From the NCBI GenBank assembly GCA_946611025.1, contig CAMOCR010000005.1, positions 1 to 21,839 on the forward strand: a stretch of 21,839 nt of DNA, read 5' to 3'. Under the pieces are notes generated by a model. It worked only from the letters and a program-made list of their open reading frames with translations, had not been told where the DNA came from and did not search any database. Of the stretch, positions 7,419 to 16,400 are shown in pieces. Numbering within the stretch: position 1 is the first letter of the stretch; every line of letters starts with the position of its first letter. A program made the translations under genes and the position numbers. The DNA is from an uncultured Alphaproteobacteria bacterium (GTDB taxonomy: Bacteria; Pseudomonadota; Alphaproteobacteria; Rs-D84).

Positions 7419-8000
7419 TTATTTTCTGGTTAAAACACCATCAATCAAACCAAAATCTTTGGCCTTGTCTGGTGTCATCCAATTATTGCGTTCCATTGCA
7501 TCGAACAATTCTTTTTCTTTGCGACCGGTGAATTCAGCCATCTGTTTAATCAATGTTTTTTTCACACGCACAGATTCCTGTAATTCGATTTCCATGTCTG
7601 TCACCTGACCTTTGACACCCGACAACGGTTGATGAATCATGATTTCCGCGTTTGGCAATGCAAAGCGTTTGCCCGGCGCACCAGCCGCCAACAAGACCGA
7701 TGCCATTGATGCGACCAACCCCATACCAATTGTCGAAACCGGCGATTTAATATATTGCATTGTATCCATAATCGCCCAACCCGCCGAAACATCACCGCCC
7801 GGCGAATTTATATACATTGAAATATCGGCGTTTGGATTTTCAGATTCCAAAAACAACAATTGGGCAACAATACTGTTTGCCATGTTTGGTTCAATTTCGC
7901 CGCCAACCATAATAATGCGGTCGCGCAACAGGCGCGAATAAATGTCAAACGAACGTTCGCCACGTGGCGATTCTTCGATAACCATGGGTATAAGTGCCAT
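7419..8000 (-). CDS. clpP: ATP-dependent Clp protease proteolytic subunit ClpP (Asn at the catalytic Asp position)
   Basis: A 193-aa serine peptidase that forms the tetradecameric barrel capped by ClpX. Fold signatures are MYINSPGGDVSAG, the nucleophile region GLVASMAS (Ser98) and MIHQPLSG (His123). It starts directly at MALIPMVIEES, with little or no propeptide. The third triad residue normally lies in E-R-D-x-F/W-M. Here the segment reads ERNNWMTP, so Asn172 (codon AAT at 7485-7487) replaces Asp. The partner clpX is intact and docks via IGF. The ribosome site AAGGA lies 6 nt before ATG. Assignment to ClpP is secure; full peptidase activity is less certain because of the substitution. Confidence 0.97.
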   Translation of the reverse strand: MALIPMVIEESPRGERSFDIYSRLLRDRIIMVGGEIEPNMANSIVAQLLFLESENPNADISMYINSPGGDVSAGWAIMDTMQYIKSPVSTIGMGLVASMASVLLAAGAPGKRFALPNAEIMIHQPLSGVKGQVTDMEIELQESVRVKKTLIKQMAEFTGRKEKELFDAMERNNWMTPDKAKDFGLIDGVLTRK

Positions 8001-8026
8001 ACCAAATCCTTATGTTACAACATGTA

Positions 8027-8055
8027 ATTATATCATATAAAAACCCGATTCGCGA
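8027..8055 (-). promoter_or_regulatory. Extended -10 promoter for clpP-clpX
   Basis: On the minus strand TGATATAAT (8035-8027) is a perfect extended -10. The -35 region is poor (TCGCGA at 8055-8050) and overlaps a 10-bp palindrome ATTCGCGAAT (8048-8057) and a GATTC (GANTC) site (8047-8051). Predicted start is near 8020, about 20 nt before ATG. The methylatable site over the -35 region might matter in a CcrM-bearing organism. Confidence 0.5.
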
Positions 8056-8143
8056 ATTTTCATAGCATTTTGTACATAAAATATAGGCAATTTTGCCGAT
8101 TTTACAACCGCCACGACAAAATAAATCGTAAAAACAATGTGTT

Positions 8144-9310
8144 TTATTCCGCCAACACAGCAATTCCGGGCAATTCGCGCCCTTCGATATATTCTAAAAA
8201 TGCGCCACCACCGGTTGAAACATAGGAAATGTCGTCTTTGACCCCGCACGATTCCAGTGCCGCGACCGTGTCGCCACCACCAACAATGCTGACCAATTTT
8301 CCGGCGCGGGTTTGTTCGGCAATCGCGCGGGCAATTGCAAACGACCCAACCGACCACACGGGCGACCATTCGGCCATGCCAACCGTTCCGTTCCAGATTA
8401 CCGTTGCCGCAGATTTAATCACATCGATATCACGCGCGGTTGTCAACGCGCCCGCATCCAAGATAATGTCGTTTTCATTTATTTCATCAAATGTTTTATC
8501 GACACGCGCGGCATCACGCGAAAATTCGGTGGCAACCCCCTTGTCCAGTGGTATTAAAACATCACATTTATTTTCTTTGGCATAATTCAATATTTCTAAT
8601 GCTGTATCTTTTTGATCTGGTTCGTACAACGAATTTCCAACATGTGCACCTGTCGCATAATTAAACGTTGTCCCCAATGCACCACCAATTATCAGTTTAT
8701 CCGCAATCCGCGCCAGCGCACGCAGCACCCCAATTTTCGTTGATATTTTTGAACCCGCAACAATTGCAACCAGTGGTCGCACCGGCCTTTCCATAACCGC
8801 ATCCAGATTTGCGATTTCTGCCGCCAACAATTTTCCCGCATAAGACGGCAAAAATTTTGTCACCCCAACGGTCGATGCATGCGCACGGTGCGACACCGCA
8901 AACGCATCGTTTACAAACAAATCAAAACCCGCCGCCAACTTTTCTGCAAACGCCGAATCGTTTTCTTCTTCGCCCGCGTAAAACCGCACATTTTCCAACA
9001 ACACCACATCGCCGTCATGCATATTTGCCATGAACCCTTTGTCCAAACAATCGTCAATCAATGGCACATGCATATATTCTGCAACGGGCGCCAATGAATA
9101 TTCCATATTCCGCATCCCCTTTGGCCGCCCAAGGTGTGCAACAATCGCAACACGCGCCCCCGCATCGCGCAGGGCGTTTATTGTTGGCATGCTTTGTTCA
9201 ATACGAAAAGAATCTGTAATTTTTCCATCGACAATTTGCACATTAAAATCATCGCGCAGCAACACATATTTCCCGCGAACATCAACGCCATCAATCGTGC
9301 GAATTTTCAT
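8144..9310 (-). CDS. pgk: Phosphoglycerate kinase
   Basis: A 388-aa cytosolic enzyme transferring phosphate between 1,3-bisphosphoglycerate and ADP in glycolysis. Visible motifs: RDDFNVQ (19-25), HLGRPKG (59-65), NDAFAVSHRAHAST (134-147), nucleotide site GGGDTVAAL (344-352) and STGGGAFLEYIEG (365-377). Length is normal. Some usually conserved positions differ: GGALGTTF where GGGMANTF-like is typical, and WNGTVGMAE where WNGPxGxFE is usual. The start ATG lies inside the rnhB 3' end (20-nt overlap) with AAAGGA about 7 nt upstream, so translation is probably coupled. No other glycolytic gene is in view. Confidence 0.96.
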   Translation of the reverse strand: MKIRTIDGVDVRGKYVLLRDDFNVQIVDGKITDSFRIEQSMPTINALRDAGARVAIVAHLGRPKGMRNMEYSLAPVAEYMHVPLIDDCLDKGFMANMHDGDVVLLENVRFYAGEEENDSAFAEKLAAGFDLFVNDAFAVSHRAHASTVGVTKFLPSYAGKLLAAEIANLDAVMERPVRPLVAIVAGSKISTKIGVLRALARIADKLIIGGALGTTFNYATGAHVGNSLYEPDQKDTALEILNYAKENKCDVLIPLDKGVATEFSRDAARVDKTFDEINENDIILDAGALTTARDIDVIKSAATVIWNGTVGMAEWSPVWSVGSFAIARAIAEQTRAGKLVSIVGGGDTVAALESCGVKDDISYVSTGGGAFLEYIEGRELPGIAVLAE

Positions 9311-9911
9311 TTTTAATCCTTTCCTTTACCGGCCCATAAGATTTCCTGTACTGTTCATTTATACCATATTTTTCAATTGCATGTAAATGTGATTGTGTGG
9401 GATATCCCGCATTTTTATCCCATTCATATTGTGGGTACTGTTTTGCCAAATCATGCATAATTTTATCACGTGTTTCCTTGGCAACGATTGATGCCGCGGC
9501 AATAGACATCGACTTTGCATCCCCACGCACCACCGATTCGCCCGTGATATTTTTCGGCACGCGATTTCCGTCAATCAAACAGAAATCTGGTTGCACCGAC
9601 AATGACGCAACCGCGCGTTCCATTGCACGCATAGATGCCCACAGTATATTTAATTCATCTATTTCCGCGGGCCCACATTGCCCCACCCCAAAAATACAAT
9701 TTTGCGTTATCCAATCATACGCCACCGCACGTTGCCGCGCGGTCATTTGTTTTGAATCGCGAATAACAACCGGAATATCAATATCAAAATGCGGAAACAC
9801 AACCGCCGCCGCAACCACCGGACCACACAGTGGGCCGCGGCCGGCTTCATCGACACCGGCGATTAAACCACCCCGCGCCATTTCCAACGAAAAATCTGGA
9901 TTTGTTTTCAT
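9291..9911 (-). CDS. rnhB: Ribonuclease HII
   Basis: About 206 aa. It cleaves RNA in RNA-DNA hybrids and at single ribonucleotides in DNA. The active site is visible as GVDEAGRGPLCGPVVAAAV near the N-terminus (Asp-Glu pair), CLIDGN in the middle, and GDAKSMSIAAASIVAK. The C-terminal part contains YPTQSHLHAIEKYG and YRKSYGPVKE. I chose the ATG at 9909-9911 over a TTG two codons earlier; no good ribosome site precedes it, and it starts 7 nt after the transglycosylase stop, which suggests coupling. In many alphaproteobacteria rnhB neighbours ccrM; here they are separated by slt and nrdR. Confidence 0.96.
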   Translation of the reverse strand: MKTNPDFSLEMARGGLIAGVDEAGRGPLCGPVVAAAVVFPHFDIDIPVVIRDSKQMTARQRAVAYDWITQNCIFGVGQCGPAEIDELNILWASMRAMERAVASLSVQPDFCLIDGNRVPKNITGESVVRGDAKSMSIAAASIVAKETRDKIMHDLAKQYPQYEWDKNAGYPTQSHLHAIEKYGINEQYRKSYGPVKERIKNENSHD

Positions 9912-9918
9912 GCACAAA

Positions 9919-11628
9919 TTAAATCGACAAGCGGTTTTGAACGTATTCGTCTTCGCTGTTGTACAATGGCCATTGCCCGCCCGCCAAATCTTCCATTGAC
10001 GACAATGGTTGATTTAACCGCGCACGATACAACCACAAATTAGACATCACGCGTTTAATATAACTGCGCGTTTCATATGCCGGAAAACTTTCGATATACA
10101 GCAATGGGTCATTCGTATCAAAAGTTTTTTCGAACTTTACCAATGTTCCCATACCCGCATTATATGCCGCCAACATTTTTATAATATTGTTTTGAATATT
10201 TGGGTGCGCCAACAAATCAACAATGTATTGCTGGCCTAAAAACATATTGTGTTCGGGCTTTGACATATCGATTTCATCCATCTTTACATTGTTGCGCCGT
10301 GCAACACGCTTGGCGGTGCTGGGCATAATCTGCATTAAACCATTTGCGCCCGCGCCAGATTTTGCGCCAACCTTGAACCCGCTTTCTTGTTTTGTAATTG
10401 CCAACAGCAACGCGCGGTCAATTGACCAACCGCCCATTGGTTCCCAATCAGGCAACGGATATTGCGCCGTGTAAATAATATCGTCATCAATTTCCAAAAT
10501 ACCGCGGTCACGAATAACACTGGATGCCTGAATCGACACACGTGGCAAACCATATGCGGTGGCAACCGAATTGACCGCATGCAATGTACGGTCACTGGCA
10601 CGTGATGTTATAAGATATTTCAGGTATTGTTCCGCACGGTCTTTTTTATCAACCTGCAACAACGCCAGCGCCATTTTTCCATATTTTAATTTACGCAATT
10701 CATCAAAATCTTCGTCTGTGCAATCTTGTTCAAAGAATTCATATTCGGGTCTGTCCCCCAGCATTGTTGCCGACAGCGCACCATAAAACGCCATTGGATG
10801 TGCCGCCGAAATTGCCCAGAATTTTTTTGCGGTTGTCCGGTCGCCATTTGCATCTGCCGCGCGTCCCGCCCAGAATGCCGCCTCTGTCTTGCGGGCATTG
10901 TTGATTTGTTGCAAATCAAGAATTCGTGAAAAATATTTTTGACTCTCTTTATATTTTTCTTCTTTGAAATACAACAACCCCATCGTCCACAGACCATATT
11001 CACTTTTTGCATCCGATGCGACAAAGCCCCATTTTTTCGCCAATTCATATTCACCGTTTGTGTAATATATATATGCCAAACGACCCGCCAGCCGCCCATA
11101 ATCCGATTCGGTCAATTTACGTTTGAACGATGAATCTTCTAAAATTTGTCGTGCGGTTTTTGTGCTGCCGCTGCGAATCGCTTTTTTGAATTGTGTGATT
11201 TTTTTATCAATCGAACCCGAATACTGTTTCGCCGTCCATGTTTCAGATTGTGCTGTTTCAATCGATTCACTGCCGGAAATTGGGCTGGGCAATTGTGGTT
11301 TACGCACAGAAACCTGTTTTATATTTGCCAATTTCGCCATGCGCTCTGCCCCCGGCATGTCATAGTACTTGTCCATCCATGCGGCGACTTCGGCACTTTT
11401 GGTGTGATATGTTTTTGAAATGTATCGCTGATATAAAACTTCGTTTAGCAATAATTTATCTTGTAATTGTTTTTGTAATTTTATTGCCGTGTCAATTTTT
11501 TCGTTATCTTGTAAAACGAAAATTTGGGTATATAAACTGGCATCGACATCCGACAAAACATCCGGCACCGCCGCAAACGCGGCGCATGGCAAAAGCATTG
11601 CGAAAATAATCCCAATGAATTTATTCAT
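9919..11628 (-). CDS. slt: Soluble lytic murein transglycosylase (Slt family)
   Basis: A 569-aa periplasmic enzyme that cleaves peptidoglycan glycan strands to 1,6-anhydromuropeptides. The ATG at 11626-11628 gives a signal peptide MNKFIGIIFAMLLPCAAFA; a longer in-frame ORF upstream overlaps nrdR and is not the real start. Residues about 30-370 form an alpha-helical superhelix like the Slt70 ring (repeated helices such as YGRLAGRLAYIYYTNGEYELAKK). The C-terminal lysozyme-like domain has catalytic Glu415 in ITKQESGF, then GLMQIMPSTA and MLAAYNAGMG. ETRSYIKRVMSN follows. It starts 1 nt after the nrdR stop without a clear ribosome site, so translation is probably coupled. Confidence 0.93.
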   Translation of the reverse strand: MNKFIGIIFAMLLPCAAFAAVPDVLSDVDASLYTQIFVLQDNEKIDTAIKLQKQLQDKLLLNEVLYQRYISKTYHTKSAEVAAWMDKYYDMPGAERMAKLANIKQVSVRKPQLPSPISGSESIETAQSETWTAKQYSGSIDKKITQFKKAIRSGSTKTARQILEDSSFKRKLTESDYGRLAGRLAYIYYTNGEYELAKKWGFVASDAKSEYGLWTMGLLYFKEEKYKESQKYFSRILDLQQINNARKTEAAFWAGRAADANGDRTTAKKFWAISAAHPMAFYGALSATMLGDRPEYEFFEQDCTDEDFDELRKLKYGKMALALLQVDKKDRAEQYLKYLITSRASDRTLHAVNSVATAYGLPRVSIQASSVIRDRGILEIDDDIIYTAQYPLPDWEPMGGWSIDRALLLAITKQESGFKVGAKSGAGANGLMQIMPSTAKRVARRNNVKMDEIDMSKPEHNMFLGQQYIVDLLAHPNIQNNIIKMLAAYNAGMGTLVKFEKTFDTNDPLLYIESFPAYETRSYIKRVMSNLWLYRARLNQPLSSMEDLAGGQWPLYNSEDEYVQNRLSI

Positions 11629-11629
11629 G

Positions 11630-12130
11630 TCAAAACAGTGATGTCTTTGGCAATTTGCAGACCACCGCTCCCTCATCATCCTCTGGTATTTGGTCAATAA
11701 TTTTTTTGAAATCTGATATTTTTGAAAACTTGCGATACACAGACACAAACCGCACAAACGCAATCGGGTCCAGATTCAGCAACGAATCGGAAACCATTTG
11801 TCCAACCAAACTGCTGGGTACAACATCATCGGCGGTTTCCGTTTCCAATCGGCGATGAATAGACGTCACCAATTTATCAATCTGGTCATCACCAACATCG
11901 CGATTGCGACATGCCAATTTAATACTGCGCGTCAATTTTTCACGGTCGAACGGTTCCAGTTTCCCACTGTTTTTGCGCACGGTTAAATCGCGCATCTGCA
12001 CACGTTCAACGGTTGTGAATTTTGCGCCACATTGGTTGCACACGCGACGACGGCGAATAACCGCGTCTTCGATATCGGGGCGTGAATCTGCAACACGACT
12101 GTCACTAGAATTACAATATGGGCATCTCAT
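11630..12130 (-). CDS. nrdR: Transcriptional repressor NrdR
   Basis: A 166-aa zinc-ribbon/ATP-cone repressor of ribonucleotide reductase genes. The family's canonical start MRCPYC fixes the ATG at 12128-12130, although an in-frame ATG lies 42 nt upstream (12170-12172). The zinc ribbon has CPYC near the start and CNQCGAKFTTVERV further on. The ATP-cone follows (VRKNSGKLEPFDREKLTRSI, SIHRRLE) and then FVRFVSVYRKF. No ribosome site is visible before either ATG, so the upstream start or weak initiation remains possible. It is the first gene of the nrdR-slt-rnhB-pgk run and is divergent from ccrM. Confidence 0.95.
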   Translation of the reverse strand: MRCPYCNSSDSRVADSRPDIEDAVIRRRRVCNQCGAKFTTVERVQMRDLTVRKNSGKLEPFDREKLTRSIKLACRNRDVGDDQIDKLVTSIHRRLETETADDVVPSSLVGQMVSDSLLNLDPIAFVRFVSVYRKFSKISDFKKIIDQIPEDDEGAVVCKLPKTSLF

Positions 12131-12273
12131 GATTATATAACCGTAGCAATCAAACCGTTTTCGTGCAAGCATAATTTATAAAAATTGCCGATTCAAAAAA
12201 TGCATTTTTTATAAAAATCAAGACATTTATTTTAATTTACCCCCTTGCGCCCTGCTTTTTAATTACCCCGAAA

Positions 12274-12293
12274 TATGATAAAATACATGTATT
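12274..12293 (+). promoter_or_regulatory. Putative ccrM promoter -10 region and overlapping palindromic site
   Basis: TATGATAAAAT (12274-12284) provides one or two -10 candidates about 26-36 nt before the ccrM ATG, but no good -35 lies at the right distance. A TTGCGC at 12245-12250 is 23 nt away, too far. The perfect 12-bp palindrome AATACATGTATT (12282-12293) covers the expected start point. The weak -35 and the palindrome suggest control by a DNA-binding protein, by inference. Confidence 0.4.
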
Positions 12294-12309
12294 AACAAAG
12301 ACAGAGAGA

Positions 12310-13410
12310 ATGGACAAATACCTGAATAAAATCTTAGCAGGTGACTGCATTGACGTTATGCGCGGTATTCCCGATGCATCGGTTGATGCAGTATTTGCCG
12401 ATTCCCCATACAATTTACAATTGGGCGCAAAAACATTGTATCGCCCCGAAGATCAAACGGCGGCACGCGCCGTTCGCGATTCATGGGACGCATTTGCCAG
12501 CACCGCCGAATACGATGATTTTACGCGTCGTTGGGTTGCCGAATGCAAACGCGTATTAAAACCCGATGGCGCATTCTGGACAATCGGCAGTTATCATAAC
12601 ATTTTCCGCATCGGCGCAATTTTACAAGATTTGGGTTTCTGGGTATTAAATGACATTGTTTGGGTAAAGACAAACCCCATGCCGAACTTTCGTGGCACGC
12701 GTTTCACCAACGCACACGAAACACTGATTTGGGCAACCCCACACAAAACCGGCAAATACACATTTAATTATGAAACCATGAAGAAATTAAATGGTGGCAA
12801 ACAAATGCGTTCCGATTGGGACATCAACATTTGTCTGGGCGATGAACGCGTCAAAGATGCCAGTGGGAAAAGCCTGCACAACACGCAAAAGCCAATGGAT
12901 TTATTGCGCCGTGTGATTTTGGCATCGACCAAGCCGGGCGACATTATTCTGGACCCGTTTGTTGGGTCGGGCACCACGGCGGCGGCGGCGCGCGAATTGG
13001 GTCGCAACTTTATCGGCATTGACCGCGAAGAATCATATGTCACGGCGGCACGTGAACGCGTTGCAAACATCACCCCAATTGATTTAAGTGATATTGAGGT
13101 TTCCGCTCCCAAACGTGCCGAACCACGTGTCGCGTTCAATGAACTTATCGAAGCGGGTCTGTTATATGTTGGTCAAACATTGGTTGGGCCACGTGGCGAC
13201 CGCGTTATGATTTCACACGATGGTCAATTGGTACACACATTATATGGCAAGGCATCAATTCACGTCATGGCGGCACGCATACAAAACACGGTCAGTTTTA
13301 ATGGCTGGGATTATTGGTCGGCACAAAAGCGCGATGGCACATTGGTTCCAATTGATGAATTACGCAAATACATCCGCAACATAAAGCGCGACATGAAACA
13401 AGCCGCATAA
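12310..13410 (+). CDS. ccrM: Cell-cycle regulated DNA adenine-N6 methyltransferase CcrM (GANTC)
   Basis: A 366-aa beta-class methyltransferase that methylates the adenine of GANTC, an epigenetic cell-cycle mark in alphaproteobacteria. The catalytic motif comes first (ADSPYNLQLGA, residues 30-40). Next are IGSYHNIFRIG, LNDIVWVKTNPMPNFRGTRF and NAHETLIWA, all CcrM-specific, then TQKPMDLL and the AdoMet motif LDPFVGSGTT (214-223). The C-terminal RAMA domain (about 270-360) has KRAEPRV, EAGLLYVGQTL, SIHVM and NGWDYW. The catalytic tetrapeptide is DSPY rather than the usual DPPY. The start follows AGAGAG closely. It is monocistronic, divergent from nrdR, and ends at a strong terminator. Confidence 0.97.
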   Translation: MDKYLNKILAGDCIDVMRGIPDASVDAVFADSPYNLQLGAKTLYRPEDQTAARAVRDSWDAFASTAEYDDFTRRWVAECKRVLKPDGAFWTIGSYHNIFRIGAILQDLGFWVLNDIVWVKTNPMPNFRGTRFTNAHETLIWATPHKTGKYTFNYETMKKLNGGKQMRSDWDINICLGDERVKDASGKSLHNTQKPMDLLRRVILASTKPGDIILDPFVGSGTTAAAARELGRNFIGIDREESYVTAARERVANITPIDLSDIEVSAPKRAEPRVAFNELIEAGLLYVGQTLVGPRGDRVMISHDGQLVHTLYGKASIHVMAARIQNTVSFNGWDYWSAQKRDGTLVPIDELRKYIRNIKRDMKQAA

Positions 13411-13421
13411 CCAAAGTTAAA

Positions 13422-13445
13422 AAAACCGCCCAAACGGGCGGTTTT
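13422..13445. terminator. Bidirectional rho-independent terminator
   Basis: A 10-bp stem AAAACCGCCC/GGGCGGTTTT closes an AAAC loop, with A-rich sequence on the left and T-rich on the right. It ends both ccrM (plus) and the converging adhesin gene (minus). It has the same loop as the 6087-6110 terminator. Confidence 0.88.
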
Positions 13446-13452
13446 GTTTTCT

Positions 13453-16400
13453 TTAGAACAACTTGAACTTATAGTTCGTACCTGCGCGGAACGATACATC
13501 GGCATTCGATATACCCGCCCCTGCATTGATTGACCAGCGATTAGACAGTCCCATCGCCGCGCCAACTGCCGCTGCCGATTGCCCGTTAAAGTATCCATAA
13601 CCGGCACCGACCGACACTTCGCCGCGTTCAACACCCGACACCGCGACCGAAGACAATGCAACCGCGCCCGCGACACCCGCCGACAAATTCTTGTCCAGCG
13701 ATTCAACGCGCTTGTCGGTGTACGAATTCGCCGCCGCAATTGAATCTGCTGAGATTGAATCAATCGCCGCACTTAATTGGTTCAGGTTTGTTGCCACACT
13801 TGCGGTATTGGAAACATGCGTACCACTGACTGTTGCCATGTCACCAACGGTATCGTTAACCAATTGCAATGTTGCATATGTTGATGCAATGTTACGACCC
13901 TGGCCATCATTTGTTGCATTAACAGCATTTGTCGCATCTGTTGCCTTGGCAACAGTTGTTGTTCCGTCAACAATCTTTTGAATTTTCTGGGCATTAGACG
14001 CCGCAGCATTATCCAAACTCTGCAAGTTTGTTGCGACCGATGCCGTATTTGACAACCAGCCATTTGTCGTGTCCAGCGCCGACATTGTGCCAATCGCATT
14101 ATCCAACGCAATCAAGTGGTCTTCGACCGTTGTACCAACAGCCAAGTTCCCCTTGTATTCGCCACCGACAACATTGCTTGTGTTGGTGCTGTTGTTTGTT
14201 TCATGTAACGTTTTTACACCATTTTCATTGGAAACCAACCCATGCACTTTACCCATGTTGTTCGCCAATGTATCAACTGCACCGGCGACATTGTTAATTG
14301 CACCCTTAACCGTATTTGCACCATTTAACGACCCAGAATTGCTGTTTGCCGTACTTGCGGTAAATGTTGCATTTTCGGCGGTATTTTCAATTTTGGTTTC
14401 AACCGCAGTTTCGGTTTGATATGCACCACCCTGGCCATTGGTATTTGCCAACGCAGTTGTAATGGCATTATCAACTTCGCCCTTGGTATATGCATCAGTG
14501 ATGCCATAGCCCGACAATGTTGTTGCTGCGTCTGCCTTGGTCGCCAATGCTGTGTCAACTTCGCCCTTGGTATATGCATCAGTGATGCCATACCCCGACA
14601 ATGTTGTCGCTGCATCTGCCTTGGCCGCCAATGCCGTGTCAACTTGTGTCTTGGTATATGCATCAGTGATGCCATAGCCAGCCAATGTTGTTGCTGCATC
14701 TGCCTTGCCTGCCAACGCGGTTGTAATAGCACCACTAACCTGAGTTGCTGTTTGATAACCGGCATCATTATTCAACGCGGTGATATTTGCGCCCGATTGC
14801 AATGCGGTATTTGCCTTGCCCAATAATGTTTGAACATCACTTGACAGTGCCGACTGTGCAACCGACCCACCGGTCAATTTCGCGCCATCCAGTGTGCTGG
14901 CACTTGTCAAAACAGCATTACCACCAACCGTCATTGTACCAGACACCGCCAAATTTTCCGCCGTTGTATTACCGGTCAACGCGGTATCGGCCAACGCAGA
15001 CGATTGCAATGCGGTTGCACCCGCCGCCGCGCCACTGCGAATTGTTGCCAGGTCATCAATCGTATCTTGTTTACCCGCCAAACCAGTTGTCAAATCATCA
15101 CTGGTTGCATAGTCCGCCAGTGTCGTATCCAATGTTGATTTGTTAATCAACTTGTCGCTGAACGTTACCGTACCGTCACCGTTATCAACAACACTGGTAT
15201 AGTAATTCATACCATTGATTTGAACATTGGAATCTAATGTGCCACCAACGGTTAATGTTGCACTGTTCGTGGTGCCATATTCCGTCCCCAGAATGTTGAT
15301 TTCCGTTATCGTACCGGCATTGCCTGTGATTCTATCTGCGGTAGGTGTTGTACCCAATTTGGCATCCAAAACGACATTACCACCATTAAACGCGCCCGAA
15401 ATCGTATCGATTGCGCCGTTATGTGTATTCAATGTTCCACCAACCAACGCACCGGTAAAGCCTGCGCCAGATGCAACCTTGACCGTATTGCTGTTTGCGG
15501 TGCTGTTGAACGCAGTTGTTCCCGACACCAGGTTTGTTGTCCCGGTACCCGTAATTGTCGCATCGGTTTCAAATGTCGCATTTGTCAAATTGGCAACATT
15601 ATAGTTTTCCAACACACCGGTCGCCGCAAATGTATCACCATCGATATTTGCGACACCCGTATTGGTCAGTGTATCGGCATATGTCGTTGGGTCGGAATAC
15701 AGGATACCCGCATTACGTACGCGGACACCAACATTTGAATTATTAATTTTCAATACGCCAGTTGCCGCGTTATTAATCGCCCCAGTTCCCGCCAGTTTAA
15801 GGTCATTGATTTCCGCGGTTGCACCATCAGCAACGGTCAAATCCGCCCCCGCCAGTTCCAGTCCCTTGTCTGCATCAGTGGTACCGTCACCAGTCAAGAC
15901 AAACTTATTATACAGCGACTTGCTTTCCACCACAGATTCATCTTCTGTCAAATCATATTTGACTTCGTTAACGGTTGCAGATGCATCGGCGGCCTGTCCA
16001 ATACCACCCGACAGACCCGTCAATTTAATCATACCATCCGCCGCGCCAGACGATTCCAGTGTTAAACCAGTTGCCGAATTGAACCACCCAAAGCCGGCAT
16101 CTTTATTAACCTTTGTACCATTGGATGCGACCTGAATATTTTTAACACCCGAACCAACGGCGCCAATTAAATTACCCATTTTATATGTGACCGCACCGGT
16201 TTCAGACGCATATTTATCGGCGGTACCAAGTTCAAAGTTAATATCGCCCTTAATTCCCGCGCCATCCGCCAATGTGACAAACGACGACAAGTCTTGGATA
16301 GCGTCATCAATCGTGTTGATTGTTGCACCCGATGCGACATTGATGGTTGAACCCGCCAGATAAGCCCCCTCTGTATCAACAAGCATCGGATCATCATCTA

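Noticed and set aside
8001..8143. Terminator after pgk
   Set aside because: Only weak stems (for example GGCA/TGCC at 8086-8097) without a following T tract on the minus strand; read-through into clpP is possible.
11629..11763. N-terminal extension of the transglycosylase ORF
   Set aside because: It overlaps nrdR and is not a signal peptide; the ATG at 11626-11628 gives a proper one.
12131..12172. Alternative upstream start of NrdR
   Set aside because: NrdR proteins begin at MRCPxC; the 14 extra residues have no family counterpart and no ribosome site. It cannot be fully excluded.
12200..12309. CtrA binding site upstream of ccrM
   Set aside because: TTAA half-sites exist, but no pair has the required 7-nt spacing.
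14455..14706. CRISPR array
   Set aside because: Repeats are contiguous, 84 bp, in frame and coding; there are no spacers and no cas genes.
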